DNA of 64,000 bases from Erigeron canadensis (taxonomy: Eukaryota > Streptophyta > Magnoliopsida > Asterales > Asteraceae), in assembly GCF_010389155.1 (NCBI RefSeq), contig NC_057764.1, positions 15,686,001 through 15,750,000 of the forward strand. The letters are read 5' to 3'. The notes below the pieces were generated by a model. That model was not told where the DNA came from. It did not search any database and saw only the letters and a program-made list of their open reading frames with translations. This document shows positions 11,428 to 22,276 of the stretch, piece after piece. Made by a program: the position numbers and the translations under genes. Every line of letters starts with the position of its first letter. The stretch's first letter is position 1.

Positions 11428-11624
11428 ACTGCGCCACAGTGGTGGTGGGTTTGATCCACTGCGCCGCAGTCTAAAGGCTCGTGACCCGCACATGTTTAGA
11501 ACCCCACTGCGCCGCAGTGAGGGTTGCTTCAGAGCACTGCGCTGCAGTGGTAATCCTCGACCGAGTTCTGACTTAGCCTCACTGCGCCGCAGTGAGGGGG
11601 TGTTGATGCCCACTGCGCCGCAGT
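11428..11624. repeat. Palindrome array, cluster 2 (six copies)
   Basis: Six further copies start at 11428, 11458, 11506, 11536, 11581 and 11612; two have one internal change. Start-to-start spacing is 30, 48, 30, 45 and 31 bases. Because the unit is self-complementary, it produces repetitive RRS/LRRS peptides on both strands that should not be mistaken for genes. Confidence 0.9.
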
Positions 11625-11819
11625 GGGGCAACTTCCTGTCCAGATTTTATTCGTTTTCAATACGGTTCCTGGTTTGTATTCCACATTTAACATGTTTGTT
11701 TGTCTTATGATTTGTGATTGTAGGATGCTTCAGGAATTGACAAGAGGAAGCAGGTTGAAGAGGGCCAAGGAAGCGGTCGGCCCAAAAGCAAGCCAAAGCA
11801 ACACGGGAGGCGGTTGAAG

Positions 11820-13487
11820 CGCCGACACTAAAGTTCTGGCCAGGGCAATTAAACGAGAAACACACGTGGTTGGAGTTCAGCAGGGTAAAACAACCCCACA
11901 AGAACAACTTCCTTAATGAGTTGTACTCCATCCACAAGGAGGTGGTTTGCCCACCCAGGTATCTTGCCCCCACTGCTGCCCAACATTTCGGCATTGAAGC
12001 CGATATTAATGGCTGGTTCAGGATAGAAGCCCAAGTCGGTGATAGGTTGGTTGTTAGCGACATGTCGCATAATTTGTTCAATAACCGGGAGCCTGTGTAT
12101 AGGGAGTTGTGTTTGGAGTTCTATTCAAATCTGAAGGTCACAAAAGAGTTGAATAAAGTAAAGGATATTTTTGACGAGCGATGTGTGACATTCTACTGTG
12201 GGGGTGTTGCGAGAAAGATATCTCGATAGCCCAGTTCGGCTATTATACTGGTATGTACACTTTGGACCAGTTGAAGAGTAGCGAGTTTAGGAGTCTGTTG
12301 AGGCAGGGGTTGTATGTTAAGCAGGCTTTTGATGGTGAGTCCATTCCTCAATATTGGACTCGGATTACTGGTGGTGAGGCTTGGCCGTCTGGGGGGTCCT
12401 GTAGTGTTTCCAAGATCAGGAGTGTGCGGTTGAGGATGTTCCATCGTATGATTGTCACATTTCTGGTACAGCGGTCCACTCACTGGGACAAAGCGTACCA
12501 GACTGATCTTTGGTTGATGAAGTTGTTTGCTGAGGGGGCGCCTAAGAGGTTTGCTTTGGCCCCCATTGTTGTTTTGGATAGGATGTGGAACCACTCCGAC
12601 TCGGAGTTGGTATTGGGGCACTTTGTTACGATGATTTATCGGCGCATGGGCATTTTTGATACGGATGAGTGCCAGACCGATCTTTCCCCCCTATTTTTCA
12701 GGAGACATTGACTGAGGCCGAGTTGGTTAGGGCCAAGATTGTGAAGAAGATGACGCAGACGAAGAACTCTAGGCTGCTGGATGACATTGGGTTTATCGCA
12801 CCGCCTCCCGTTGTGGAGGAAGCTGAAGGTGTAGAGATGAGGGATGCTCCACAGGAGCAACCTAGGAGGTGGGCTCCTACTGGTATAGACTTGACCACTT
12901 TGAGCACCCAGCTCCAGCAGATCTATGAGGGGCAGCAGGCCAGCCGCCAGGCTTTCGATGATTATCAACGGCGAATGGATCAGGAGGTGACATGGTTAGG
13001 GTCGCAGCAGGCCCATACTAACTACACTCTTGATTATTACCAGCCGATGTAGCAGGCCCAGTATACGGGGACTGAGTTTGTGAGGCCTGATTTGATTCCA
13101 TCCTTCAGCCCTCCACCTATCCGTGTTCCACCGTATCAACAGGATGGCGGTTCTTACTTCTTCACACCATCCCAGATGTCCTCACGGCCCCATGACTTGG
13201 GAGGATCTCCCCGAGGGCCAGTTCAGTTTGGTCGATATACATGTGGCGATGCTGGGATTTTCTCCTCCATGCCTAGTTTTTTTGCAGGTGCCAGCTCTGG
13301 ATTTGCTGATTTTGCTGGAGGCTTGGGAGGATTTGCCGTTGGTGGTTCTGGACAGGCAGATGATCAGCCGGGTGGCGGATATGGCGGTTCAGGTTTAGGA
13401 GGCACACCAGAGTCGGCTACCAGCTGGGTTTATGATCTCTTTGGCCCACCCGGTGCTCCGTATGGCTATCATGGGCAGCAGCAGTGA
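11820..13487 (+). pseudogene. Athila env-like ORF (ATHILA ORF1-family), broken
   Basis: Three frames overlap to give one decayed protein: 11870-12229, 12181-12711 and 12669-13487. The first two contain NFLNELYSIHKEVVCPPRYL, RCVTFYCGGVARKISR and AQFGYYTGMYTLDQL. These resemble the plant ATHILA ORF family found after pol in Athila elements, sometimes called env-like; its function is unproven. The C-terminal part is Pro/Gly rich (GGLGGFAVGGSG, FGPPGAPYGYHGQQQ) and ends in tandem TGA stops. A TAG interrupts it at 13050-13052 and there are two frameshifts. I see no clear signal peptide or transmembrane helix. Confidence 0.65.
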
Positions 13488-13540
13488 TGATGAGGATGAC
13501 CTCCATCCGGTACCGTGGGATAGGGTCATATGTTGATTGA

Positions 13541-14069
13541 TAAGTACTACATCGGTTCCACCTAATTCTCGTTGTCCTACTTCTCCCCAACAAATGGGAG
13601 TTCGACATTTCCTACCATAAAGCATTTCATATGGAGGCATTTTAATGCTAGCATGGTAACTATTATTATACGAGAATTCGGCTAAAGGTAAATGCACATC
13701 CCAAGACCCTCCAAAATCAATAATACATGCACGCAACATGTCTTCTAGTGTTTGAATGGTTCGTTCACTTTGTCTGTCCGTTAGAGGATGATATGTGGCA
13801 CTAAAATATAACTTAGTACCCATATCTTCATGAAATTTCTTCCAAAAATGAGAAGTGAACCTTGTATCTCTATCCGAGACAATAGAGATGGGAATGCCAT
13901 GCCGGGCTACAAATTCCCTTACATATATATCGGCTAGCACTTCAGATGATGATGATTCACGAATGGGTAAGAACAAAGCACTTTTTGTCAATCGATCCAC
14001 AATTACCCATATCGAATCAAATTGATGCTTAGGTGTTCTAGGGAGTTTAGTAATAAAATCCATAGTCAA
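13541..14069 (-). pseudogene. Chromovirus integrase core, truncated
   Basis: Residues MTMDFITKLPRTPKHQFDSI, then VIVDRLTKSALFLPIRE, IVSDRDTRF and the Glu-bearing RQSERTIQTLEDMLRACI give the integrase core. SYHASIKMPPYEMLYGRKC and CWGEVGQRELG follow. After GTDVV the frame loses similarity, marking the junction with Athila. The usual Q in DRQSER contexts is preserved but the chromodomain tail is absent. Confidence 0.85.
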
Positions 14070-14470
14070 GTGTTTCCACTTCCATTGAGGTATATCAAGT
14101 GGTTGGAGCTTACCGTATGGCTTTTGATGCTCGCTTTAACTTGTAAACAAGTTAAACACCTTTCTACATACTTGACTATGACCCGCTTCATACCCGGCCA
14201 CCAATAGTAAACCTTTAAGTCATGATACATTTTCGTTGCACCCGGATGAATATAATATTTGGATTTATGTGCTTCATCAAGAAGAGTTTCTTTCAAAGTA
14301 CACGAAAATGGAATCCAAATTGGTCCATAACGAACCGTGAGACCACGAGAATCCTTAGAAAAATGCTTCATTTGTCCTTTAATTCTCTCTCGTTTAGGAT
14401 CATGTTGCAATGCCTCTTCTTGAGCTTCCTTTATACGTTCCATGAAGTCATTGGTAATCATGACCCACAT
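14066..14470 (-). pseudogene. Chromovirus integrase zinc-binding region
   Basis: The block LLDEAHKSKYYIHPGATKMY followed by WWPGMKRVIVKYVERCLTC is the H2C2 zinc-binding N-terminus of the integrase. It is one frame off from the catalytic core that follows. Confidence 0.82.
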
Positions 14471-14990
14471 AGGTGAAAGATGGATTGAAAAATGAGAACT
14501 TTTTTCTACTTAATGCATCGGCTACCACATTGGCCTTTCCGGGATGATACAAGATTTCACAATCATAGTCCTTTAACAAATCTAACCATCTTCGTTGACG
14601 GTTATTAAGATCACGTTGTTCAAAGAAATATTTAAGGCTCTTATGATCGGAATAAATAGAAAATTTAATTTCCATATAAATAATGACGCCAAATCTTCAA
14701 TGCAAAAACAACCGCCGCAAGCTCTAAATCATGAATGGGATAAGACTTCTCATGGATCTTTTAATTGTCTTGATGCATAAGCGATAACTCACCCTCTTTG
14801 CATAAGAACACATCCAAGACCATTAAATGAAGCATCACAATATACCGAGAAGTCTTCAATTCCATCCGGTAAAGTAAGAATAGGCGCTTGAATCAACTTT
14901 TCTTTTAAAGTTTGAAATGCACTTTCTTGCTCACCTTTCCATTCAAATTTTTCATTCTTTCGAGTCAACTTGGTAAAAGGCGAGGCAATC
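14448..14990 (-). pseudogene. Chromovirus RNase H, broken
   Basis: The minus-strand frames carry [20 protein letters not shown] and [20 protein letters not shown], then [11 protein letters not shown], the end of RNase H. The earlier part (VYCDASFNGLGCVLMQ) is readable near 14870-14800 in another frame. At least two stops and a frameshift separate it from RT. Confidence 0.8.
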
Positions 14991-16465
14991 TAGGAAAAAT
15001 CTTGAATAAAACGACGGTAATAACCCGCCAAACCAAGAAAACTACGAATTTCCGTCGGGGACTTAGGAGGCTCCCATTTCATGATTGCACTAATTTTCGC
15101 CGGATCAACTTTAATTCCATCTTGACTAACAACATGTCCAAGGAATTTCACCTTCCGCAACCAAAATTCACATTTAGAAAATTTAGCATATAACTTCTCT
15201 CGACGAAGTGTTTCAAGAATTTCACGAAGATGCCTTTCATGATCGGTTTGACACCTTGAATAAATTAAAATATCATCAATAAAAACAATACCAGATTTAT
15301 CAAGAAAAGGACGGCAAACCCGATTCATAAGATTCATAAAAGCCACAGGAGCATTTGTCAAACCAAAAGGCATGACCAAGAATTCATAATGACCATAATG
15401 GGTCCTACATGCGGTTTTAGGAACGTCTTCTTCACAAACTTTAAGTTGATGATAACCCGAATGAAGATCGATCTTTGTGAAATACGATGCTCCTTGAAGT
15501 TGATCAAAATTATCGTCAATGCGAGGCAAATGATACTTATTTTTTATGGTGACTTTATTGAGTTCACGATAGTCAATGTACATCCGCAAACTACCATCTT
15601 TCTTTTTAACAAACAATACGAGAGCACCCCATGTAGAACTACTTTGGCGTATAAAACCCTTATCAAGAAGTTCTTGGAGTTGTTCCATCATCTCTCGCAT
15701 TTCAGTTGGAGCAAGACGATTCGGAGCTTTAGCAATGGGTGTTGCACCCGGAACAAGATCAATCTTAAAGTCAATTTGTCTATCGGGAGGAAAACCGGGT
15801 AAATCATCGGGAAAAACATCAATAAATTTATTAACAACGGGAATTTCGGATATTAATTTAGATTCCTTATTAGAGTCAATAACATGAGCAAGAAAAGCTT
15901 TGCATCCACGAGAAATAAGTCGACGAGCTCGAGCATAAGTACACAATGGTAATGAATCTTGATTTCTTTCACCATAGATGACCATATCCTTACCATTAGG
16001 AGTCTTAAGGTGAACACTTTTATCGGTACAACAAATACTCACCTCATGTTGGCCAAGCCAATCCATACCTAAAATCACATCAAATTCTCCCAAACCCATA
16101 GGAATAAGATTGGCTTTAAAGTTTTCAAAATTTATGGTCAAGCTACAACCTAAATATACATTTTTAATCACATAAGTTTGATCACCCGCTACTTCCACCA
16201 ACAATGGAGATTCAAGAAAAGATAGTTGTAAATGAATACATTTAGTGAATCGAGTGGCTACAAAAGAACGATTGGCTCCGGAATCAAATAGAACTTTAGC
16301 GGGAGTGTCATAAACTAGAAAAGTACCTGATACAACATCGGGTGATTCTTTTGCTTGAGCTACCGAGATTTGAAATGATCTCCCTTTAGGAGTTCCTACT
16401 TGCTTGGCCACTTTCTTCTCATTAACTCTTCTCAAAGCCTTTCTTCCTCTGCTAACACTGGGCAA
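14990..16465 (-). pseudogene. Chromovirus protease and reverse transcriptase
   Basis: A 491-codon open stretch. The aspartic protease has [16 protein letters not shown] and a second block [12 protein letters not shown] follows with [60 protein letters not shown] and the catalytic [12 protein letters not shown]. The segment preceding IDYRELNK reads MY where MC is usual. It ends at a stop just after [10 protein letters not shown], the normal start of the RNase H linker. Longest intact pol segment of this element. Confidence 0.88.
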
Positions 16466-16540
16466 GCACTATTCATATGGCCTTCATTGAAACAATTAAA
16501 ACATACTATAGCCTTCCTTGGAGCTACCTTACAATCTCAG

Positions 16541-17319
16541 CTAATGTGACCCGGCCGGTTGGCCACAATTAAAACACCCCTTTTTGGGAGGTAAACGACA
16601 AACTCCAAAATGATGTTTTCCACAATTTGTACATGTGGGAGCATTCCTCCTAAAAGTGCTACCTCCTGAACTTCCACTGGGTCGAAACATTTTATTCGAT
16701 GAATCACTTTGTTCTGCCTTTCTTTTCAAAGAATCATCATCTGGCATACCTTGTTCAACCTCATGCCATCTCGCCACATCAACAAACTGAGTAAAAGTTT
16801 CAATTTGGAGAAGAGTGATCTTCTCTCTAATACTCTTACGGAGCTTACGGTAAAAATGTTCTTTCAACAGTTTATCATCCTTCAGATATTCTGGCAAAAC
16901 TGAGCTTTATCAAGAAACTTTACACGAAATTCATTTACATTCATGACACCTTGGGAATCATTCATAAACTCACTCCTAAGTCGGGTCACATCCGCCTCCG
17001 ATCTAAACTCCTTAAAAAAAGCTACATTGAAATCGGCCCAATCCATTTTTACCATAGTTTCCTCACCTTTCTTCACCATCTCACTATCTCACCACAACTT
17101 TGCTCTATCAGTCAACATACTCAACCCATATAACGTTTTATCTTCTGAGGGAGTCTTTGTAATACGAAAAGCTCCCTCAATTTCATTTATCCACTTGGTA
17201 CTCACAATAGGGTCGAGATCCCCATTATACTTGGGAGGTTTAGGAAGACCTTTATCAAATTCTTTTTGCACCGCCATAGCCACCTCCTCCTTTATTTTGT
17301 GAGCGATAGAATCACTCAT
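16541..17319 (-). pseudogene. Chromovirus gag, broken
   Basis: The start MSDSIAHKIKEEVAMAVQKE (17319) leads to LPKPPKYNGDLDPIVSTKWI, the retrotransposon gag domain. Then come WADFNVAFFKEFRSEADVTR and EHFYRKLRKSIREKITLLQI. The C-terminal zinc knuckle begins CFNCGQPAGSH and is broken by a frameshift. A stop lies near 17088-17090 and a frameshift near 16890. Gag packages the element RNA into virus-like particles. Confidence 0.83.
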
Positions 17320-17799
17320 TGCTCCTTCTAGAGTTTCATTTAATTTTTTTTATTATAAACGGAGACAAGATTTCTAACGCTTTGCCTATTTGTTCACAAA
17401 TTAAGTCACTGGTTATATCTTCCCGTTCGACTATCACTTCATTCACTATACTTTTGTCTTTATCACGATTTGATCCATCTTCACCTTGAGATTAATCTAT
17501 GCTACAAAATTTAAAGAATTTATAAGTATCACATTTCATTCATAACTTAGTCTCTAATACCGTAAACATTCATATTTGATCACTTCCATATTTAGTAAGT
17601 TCAATTTAGAACGTAATAGCTTATGACCGATAATAGGCCGGCTCTATTATGATCATAAACTATTTCATTTCAAATCAACCTTACTAACCACTTCAATTGT
17701 CAAATATGAACAACCCAAGTAACCTAAGGTCGAAGTCCATTCCTATGGTTCAAGTCTAGGCATCCTACCCGTAAAGATCGAATACCTAAATCCCTTGAA
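17320..17799 (-). other. Chromovirus 5' leader
   Basis: Non-coding stretch between PBS and gag start. I see no further features. Confidence 0.6.
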
Positions 17800-17816
17800 C
17801 CATGGCTCTGATACCA
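17800..17816 (-). promoter_or_regulatory. tRNA-Met primer-binding site (chromovirus)
   Basis: The minus strand reads TGGTATCAGAGCCATGG, matching the 3' end complement of plant initiator tRNA-Met. It lies two bases inside the LTR edge (17819). Confidence 0.9.
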
Positions 17817-17818
17817 TT

Positions 17819-19658
17819 TGAAACGACTCGACTCAATTTAAGAAAATACAATTTTTTTTTCATTTGGCCGTAAATTTATGGTCCATGGCCGTAAATTTAC
17901 GGCTTAAATTACAACTAGCTGTAACATTTGCACCATAATTTGTTCTTAGATTTTTTTCGTCCCAGTTTGAAAACAACTCAAAATTGCAATGGCCGTAAAT
18001 TTATGGCCCTGGGCCATAAATTTAGTAAATTAACGGTCCCATCAGACCTGCACATTTCCATTTTAGCCAAAAATTCATATTTCACTTTGAATGCTTCAAA
18101 ATCTTTAAACCAAAACACCTAAATGAGTAAAATCATATATTACAACATAATTGATAGGTCCAAAACCTTAACCATTGAAATATACATTAAAACGACCAAA
18201 CGGGTCATTCGCCCGTAGTTAACAAAAGTGGCAAATGGGCGATTTAACCCTTTTTAGTTGTATACATAATTCAACAAAACTCATGACTTCCAAAACATAA
18301 TAATATACTTGTTTTACCAAAAACAACAAGTATCAAGAGCCAAAATGTACCAAGGGATTGTCTACACCATTACCCAAAATGTCAACCTTCAAAAGCAATA
18401 ATCAACAACCTTCTATCTTAGCTTTACTTGATCAACTCCTTCTCCTTGCTACTACCACTTCCTATAAAAGTTAAACAACTAAAATGTAAGCAATAAAGCT
18501 TAGTAAATGCATATATGTATGGTCAAAATATCTATATAACTATATCACAATAAAATGCATGTAAGCACTTCAGCCATTCAATTAACAACCAAAACAACAA
18601 TATCAAATCATGATCATATTACTTCTACTTGGCCAGGGATATATGCTAGTAGGTATCTCATCATCTACTAGTCTTATACTCAATGTATGCTAGTAGGTAT
18701 ATCATCGTCTACTACTCTTACACAAATTTAATATACAAATGGAGTCATAGGAATTATTCATCTATGACCTCCATATTACAACTATGAAATTATACGTATG
18801 CACTTACCTTGATTATGGCTAGTTGATACTAGATGGCTATTAGACTCAACACAATGATCTTCACCACCTATACACAATTCAACACATATTATATTTAACT
18901 GTGAGTTTCATGAACTCCTTTCTTTCACATTTTCTAACTAAATTCACCATAACCTCCATTACTATGGTGTTTGACTATACCATTTCGTTCATCATAATTT
19001 TCATAACATTCTTCTAGTCAAACACCTAAAATGTGTAGTTTATCACTACGGGGTTTTACCATAAAGGCTTTATTTTCATTAACCCCAAATTCTCCCCTTC
19101 TCTATATTTCCTTTAGGGTTTATCAAAATCCCCAAGTATGATGAAATCCCCAATTTCACTATTCAAGAACCCTAATTTCAACAATAAAACCCTAACTTAT
19201 AATTCAATAATTAAAGGGAATTCCTTACCTCAAAGAACAATCAAGCAAACTATAAAACCTTCAAATTTCTTCTTCCTTTCCTTGAAATTTTCGGCCACCA
19301 CAACCATAATATGAACCCTCAATTGCTTATTTATTATTTGAATTAACTAATTGAATTTAGAAGAATTATTTTATGTCTTACTCCTTGATTAATCAAAAGA
19401 GATTAGAAGAATTAAAAGAAAGATGGAGAAGTTTTTAGAGAATAATGAGGATAAGGGTTCATCAACTAAAGTGGTTGGGTTATCCCTCCTGATGGCCACA
19501 TTTTCTTTTAAACTAAAAGGGTATTATACCCGCTAGCCACTAAAGTTTCAACTAAATTAACCCCTTATCTCAAAACAAAATAATTGGAATTTAATTTAAT
19601 GTTAAAACTATAAAAACGGTAAATTCTCTATTACCTTAAAAATAGTGGGGTGTTACAC
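17819..19658 (-). repeat. 5' LTR of the chromovirus, about 1.84 kb
   Basis: On the minus strand it begins TGTAACACCCC (19658) and ends GTTTCA (17819), the TG...CA pattern typical of plant Tekay-type LTRs. It abuts the PBS. It contains reiterated palindromes of the type CCGTAAATTTACGG near its R/U5 side (17866-18036). Confidence 0.85.
17866..18036. repeat. Reiterated palindrome CCGTAAATTTACGG in LTR
   Basis: One perfect copy (17889-17902) and three or four degenerate ones (17866, 17993, about 18013, about 18025). Variants are CCGTAAATTTATGG and CCATAAATTTAG. Spacers are unrelated. Confidence 0.75.
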
Positions 19659-19663
19659 TAATC

Positions 19664-20534
19664 AACCCGGGTTTAATCCGGGTTATTTAAATTAAGTTAT
19701 GCATTGAGAAAATAGATATAAAGACCACAACGAATGCGCAAAAAACATTAGTAAACAAAGTATGCAAACTAAAGTTACTTACGAGTTTCGTTTAGCAAAG
19801 GTAATACTTTCAATAATAAAAGTTACTTACGAAAGTGTCGGGTTGATCACAAAATACAACTTTCTATTAGATACTATAAAAGTATGTGGTAATTTGCTAA
19901 GGAAAACATGTTTGGGATGTCACAAGCCACCCATTTTGATATCATTATAATTACCATCAAGATACACAGTAAGTTCGTAAGATGTCAATATGCGAGTGGA
20001 GATCACTAGAATTCATTCATGACATCATATCCCAAGAATATTTGACTAATTATTGGAGGAGGATTCTCTCAAGTTATTTTTATAACTTGAGTCAAGTTGG
20101 AGACATCTTGACCTTTGATTGAAAATCAAAGGCTAAGATTCAATCATTATCTTTGAATCTTGACCCTTGATTTTCATCCAAGGGCCAAGATTAGCCTAAC
20201 ATGACTAGTCATGTTAATCTAACTTGAGGGAATCCCTTCCATTTTATATATATGTTCTCAGGCTAGCTACTTAGTTAACTTAAATAATTAGGGAAGGGGA
20301 TTCCCTCAAGTTAGACTAACATAATACCTTAAGTGGTCTAACCCAATAGTCCTGACTTGCGAAAGTTAATATCACCAGAAAATGTATTATTCCTATCATC
20401 TATATATATCTATACTTCTTTAATTAATTAACTTACACAATCATTTTATAATATTTTAAAAGATATTTACTATCCTTAAAAATCAAATATCTTTGAATCA
20501 ATTACCTACACCACTTGACGCCGACGCCATCACC
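19664..20534. other. Intergenic flank left of the large CACTA
   Basis: No gene recognised. The short frame 19762-19950 has no recognisable similarity. Contains the hairpin cluster at 20055-20321. Confidence 0.5.
20055..20321. repeat. Cluster of nested hairpins, MITE-like
   Basis: The sequence GGATTCTCTCAAGTTA (20061-20076) recurs inverted at 20211-20240 (ATGTTAATCTAACTTGAGGG) and again direct at 20292-20321. Between them lie smaller hairpins (CCTTTGATT/AATCAAAGG, AAGATTCAA/TTGAATCTT, ATGACTAGTCAT). No TSD is evident. It is probably a decayed foldback MITE or two overlapping copies. Confidence 0.5.
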
Positions 20535-20549
20535 ATCCACTAGTACAAA

Positions 20550-20815
20550 ATAATACAATAGAGACCAGTTAAAATGACTTTAGAGACCTGTTTTACAACC
20601 CGTCTTTTAATAGAGACCGGTTGTCAACCATTCTCTATATTAGAATAGAGACCGGTTTCATTCTAATTAATTAGTCTCTATTCTTTGTTCCCGCTTATAT
20701 AATATCTCCTGCCAAACTCATAGAGACCAGTTTTTTATAATCGGACCGATCTTTATTCTTCTTTTATAGACCAGTTTTTTTATATCCAACCGGTCTCTAT
20801 TCGTTTTTTTTAATT
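20550..20815. repeat. CACTA subterminal repeats, left
   Basis: About eight copies of (ATAGAGACC)(A/G)GTT in both orientations, the same unit as at the right end. Confidence 0.85.
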
Positions 20816-21185
20816 AAAAAAAAAAAAACTGCTGCTCATCAAAACCTGTTCCCGCTATATTATACCAAAAAATGCTTCCAAAACAAAACCTCCTCTCAAT
20901 CTCAACATTCATACCAAACATCCAATACCAAAAAAGAAAAACCTATTATATATATATGCTCTCAACATTCATACCAAAACTAAAAGAGCAAAAACAAACG
21001 TCGTGCTCAATAATACCAAACCAAACTCTACCACAATCAAAGTAATGCTCAATCAAACTAGTACTAAATCAAACCACTAATAGAGTATAAAAACTAAATA
21101 TCTTTTTAAAACTAAACAAGGTTAAAGTTCTTAAAGTCATAAAGTTCCTAACTATAAAGTCAACGTTCAATGGATAGTCCATACT
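20816..21185. other. CACTA 3' region, no gene recognised
   Basis: AT-rich sequence downstream of the Ulp1-like stop codon on the minus strand; probably its 3' UTR. Confidence 0.5.
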
Positions 21186-21485
21186 TTAGTCGTTTGGAAT
21201 CGAAATTGCACTTGTCCAAAAACAAACCATAGCATCTAATTGTGAGTACTCGTAAGGTCTTGAATTATTCCAGGTATCTACAAGAATAAAAAGAAAAAAA
21301 AGTTTAACATTATTACTTATATATATAAGAAAGCAAATTAAAAGAACCAAATTAGATAAAAACACAACATATGAAATTACCTACAAAATTCGGGAAAGCA
21401 TATTGTTGAATCTTCACAAAATCATATATCCAACGCATCACATAATAACCACATTCTCCATTCGACCTTGTTGTTGGACATAAAT
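21186..21485 (-). pseudogene. C-terminal exons of CACTA-encoded Ulp1-like (C48) protease
   Basis: On the minus strand, exon 1 (about 21485-21381) contains NGECGYYVMRWIYDFVKIQQ. ECGYYVMR is the hallmark of the Ulp1 domain carried by many plant CACTA and MULE elements, with the catalytic Cys in it. A donor GTAATT and an acceptor TTGTAG delimit an intron (21380-21278). The codon phase joins exactly into exon 2 (from 21277), reading DTWNNSRPYEYSQLDAMVCF, and a stop at 21186-21188. YSQLD followed by an aromatic/Trp matches the usual Ulp1 tail. The upstream exons are cut by the Sirevirus at 21523. It may deSUMOylate or process proteins; its role in transposition is unproven. Confidence 0.68.
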
Positions 21486-21527
21486 TTTAGTAACAATTAT
21501 ATATAATAAACATCCGACATACAAATG

Positions 21528-21838
21528 TGTTAGAAATCCAAAAATAGTGATAAATTGTAATTTAAATTAGTGGACTTAGTTGTTGTTAAGACATGGTGAA
21601 ATAATTTCTAAGGTTGAGGGACTAGGAGTGTTATATAGCTTAATTGTAGATTTAGACTATAAATACCCTCAACTCCTTAGAAATCATAGGCCTTTGATCC
21701 ATTTTTACATACATTTAATCAAGATCGTTCCAATCTCTCTCTCTCTCTAGAAATCACACACACTAAACACACCAAGAACACACACACTTGATCCGCCATT
21801 GTTGAGATCAAATCCAGAGAAGAAATCGTGTTATAACA
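21528..21838 (+). repeat. Sirevirus 5' LTR (311 bp)
   Basis: By hand it differs from the 3' LTR by about six substitutions and three small indels, roughly 2 percent. It contains a TATA-like ACTATAAATACC (about 21657) and a CT microsatellite. Confidence 0.95.
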
Positions 21839-21840
21839 TG

Positions 21841-21852
21841 TGGTATCAGAGC
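21841..21852 (+). promoter_or_regulatory. tRNA-Met primer-binding site (Sirevirus)
   Basis: TGGTATCAGAGC, two bases after the LTR end. Confidence 0.93.
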
Positions 21853-22276
21853 AAAACATCACTTTGATATCGATCCATAACTGATTTTGATCTCAATTTT
21901 CATCCAAATTCATATCAAAAACTGTTTTTTATACCGTCCTCTGTTTCATCATTTTTCATCGATTAAAACACATAAAATCATCAATTTTTGTTCACCAATA
22001 GATTCCTCATAGCTCAAAACATAATTCTGTCAAGTTTTACGTTCCAATTCAATCGAATTCTCGAGATTGAATTTTTTGTTTTTGGCGCTCAAAATTTTGA
22101 TTTTGATTCTGTTGTGTTATTAGCTTAATTTTGTTCAAGGATTTGTTGCGGACGTGATTACAAACATTTTGCAAGTGTTTTCAAGTTCTAACTCCAAGTA
22201 ATTCGAAAGATATTGAAGCTTTAAAAGTCATCAATGGAGTTTTTACAAACTGTTGTAATGAAGAAGATGACCTCCA

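Larger units (their letters stand above)
7422..13540 (+). mobile_element. Truncated Athila-lineage Ty3/Gypsy retrotransposon
   Basis: The element contains the end of protease/start of RT, RT, RNase H, integrase, a spacer with a reiterated palindrome, and an env-like ORF, in Athila order. The 5' LTR and gag are missing at the CACTA junction (7421/7422). The 3' LTR is missing at the junction with the minus-strand Tekay element near 13540. After the pol stop comes the phrase TTCTCGGGAGGCAACCCGTG (10497-10516), a conserved Athila post-pol signature as I remember it. Stops and frameshifts throughout show it is inactive. Confidence 0.85.
13541..19658 (-). mobile_element. 3'-truncated Tekay/Del-like chromovirus (Ty3/Gypsy)
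   Basis: On the minus strand the order is LTR (19658-17819), PBS, leader, gag, protease, RT, RNase H, integrase. Homology stops inside the integrase, where it meets Athila DNA near 13540, so the chromodomain and 3' LTR are missing. CTAAT at 19659-19663 would be the TSD at the LTR side; no partner survives. Multiple stops and frameshifts. Confidence 0.85.

Noticed and set aside
10680..11624. CRISPR-like repeat-spacer array
   Set aside because: Repeats are only 13 bases, spacers range from about 17 to 35 bases or more in two separated clusters, and the context is a plant retrotransposon with no cas genes.
11377..11631. Minus-strand ORF rich in LRRS/RRS repeats
   Set aside because: It is the shadow of the palindrome array: a self-complementary unit gives similar repetitive peptides on both strands. 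The same holds for the minus frame at 10561-10782 and the plus frame at 11300-11710.
11820..13487. True viral envelope gene after Athila pol
   Set aside because: No signal peptide, transmembrane helix or cysteine pattern of a glycoprotein is visible; I keep the neutral label env-like.
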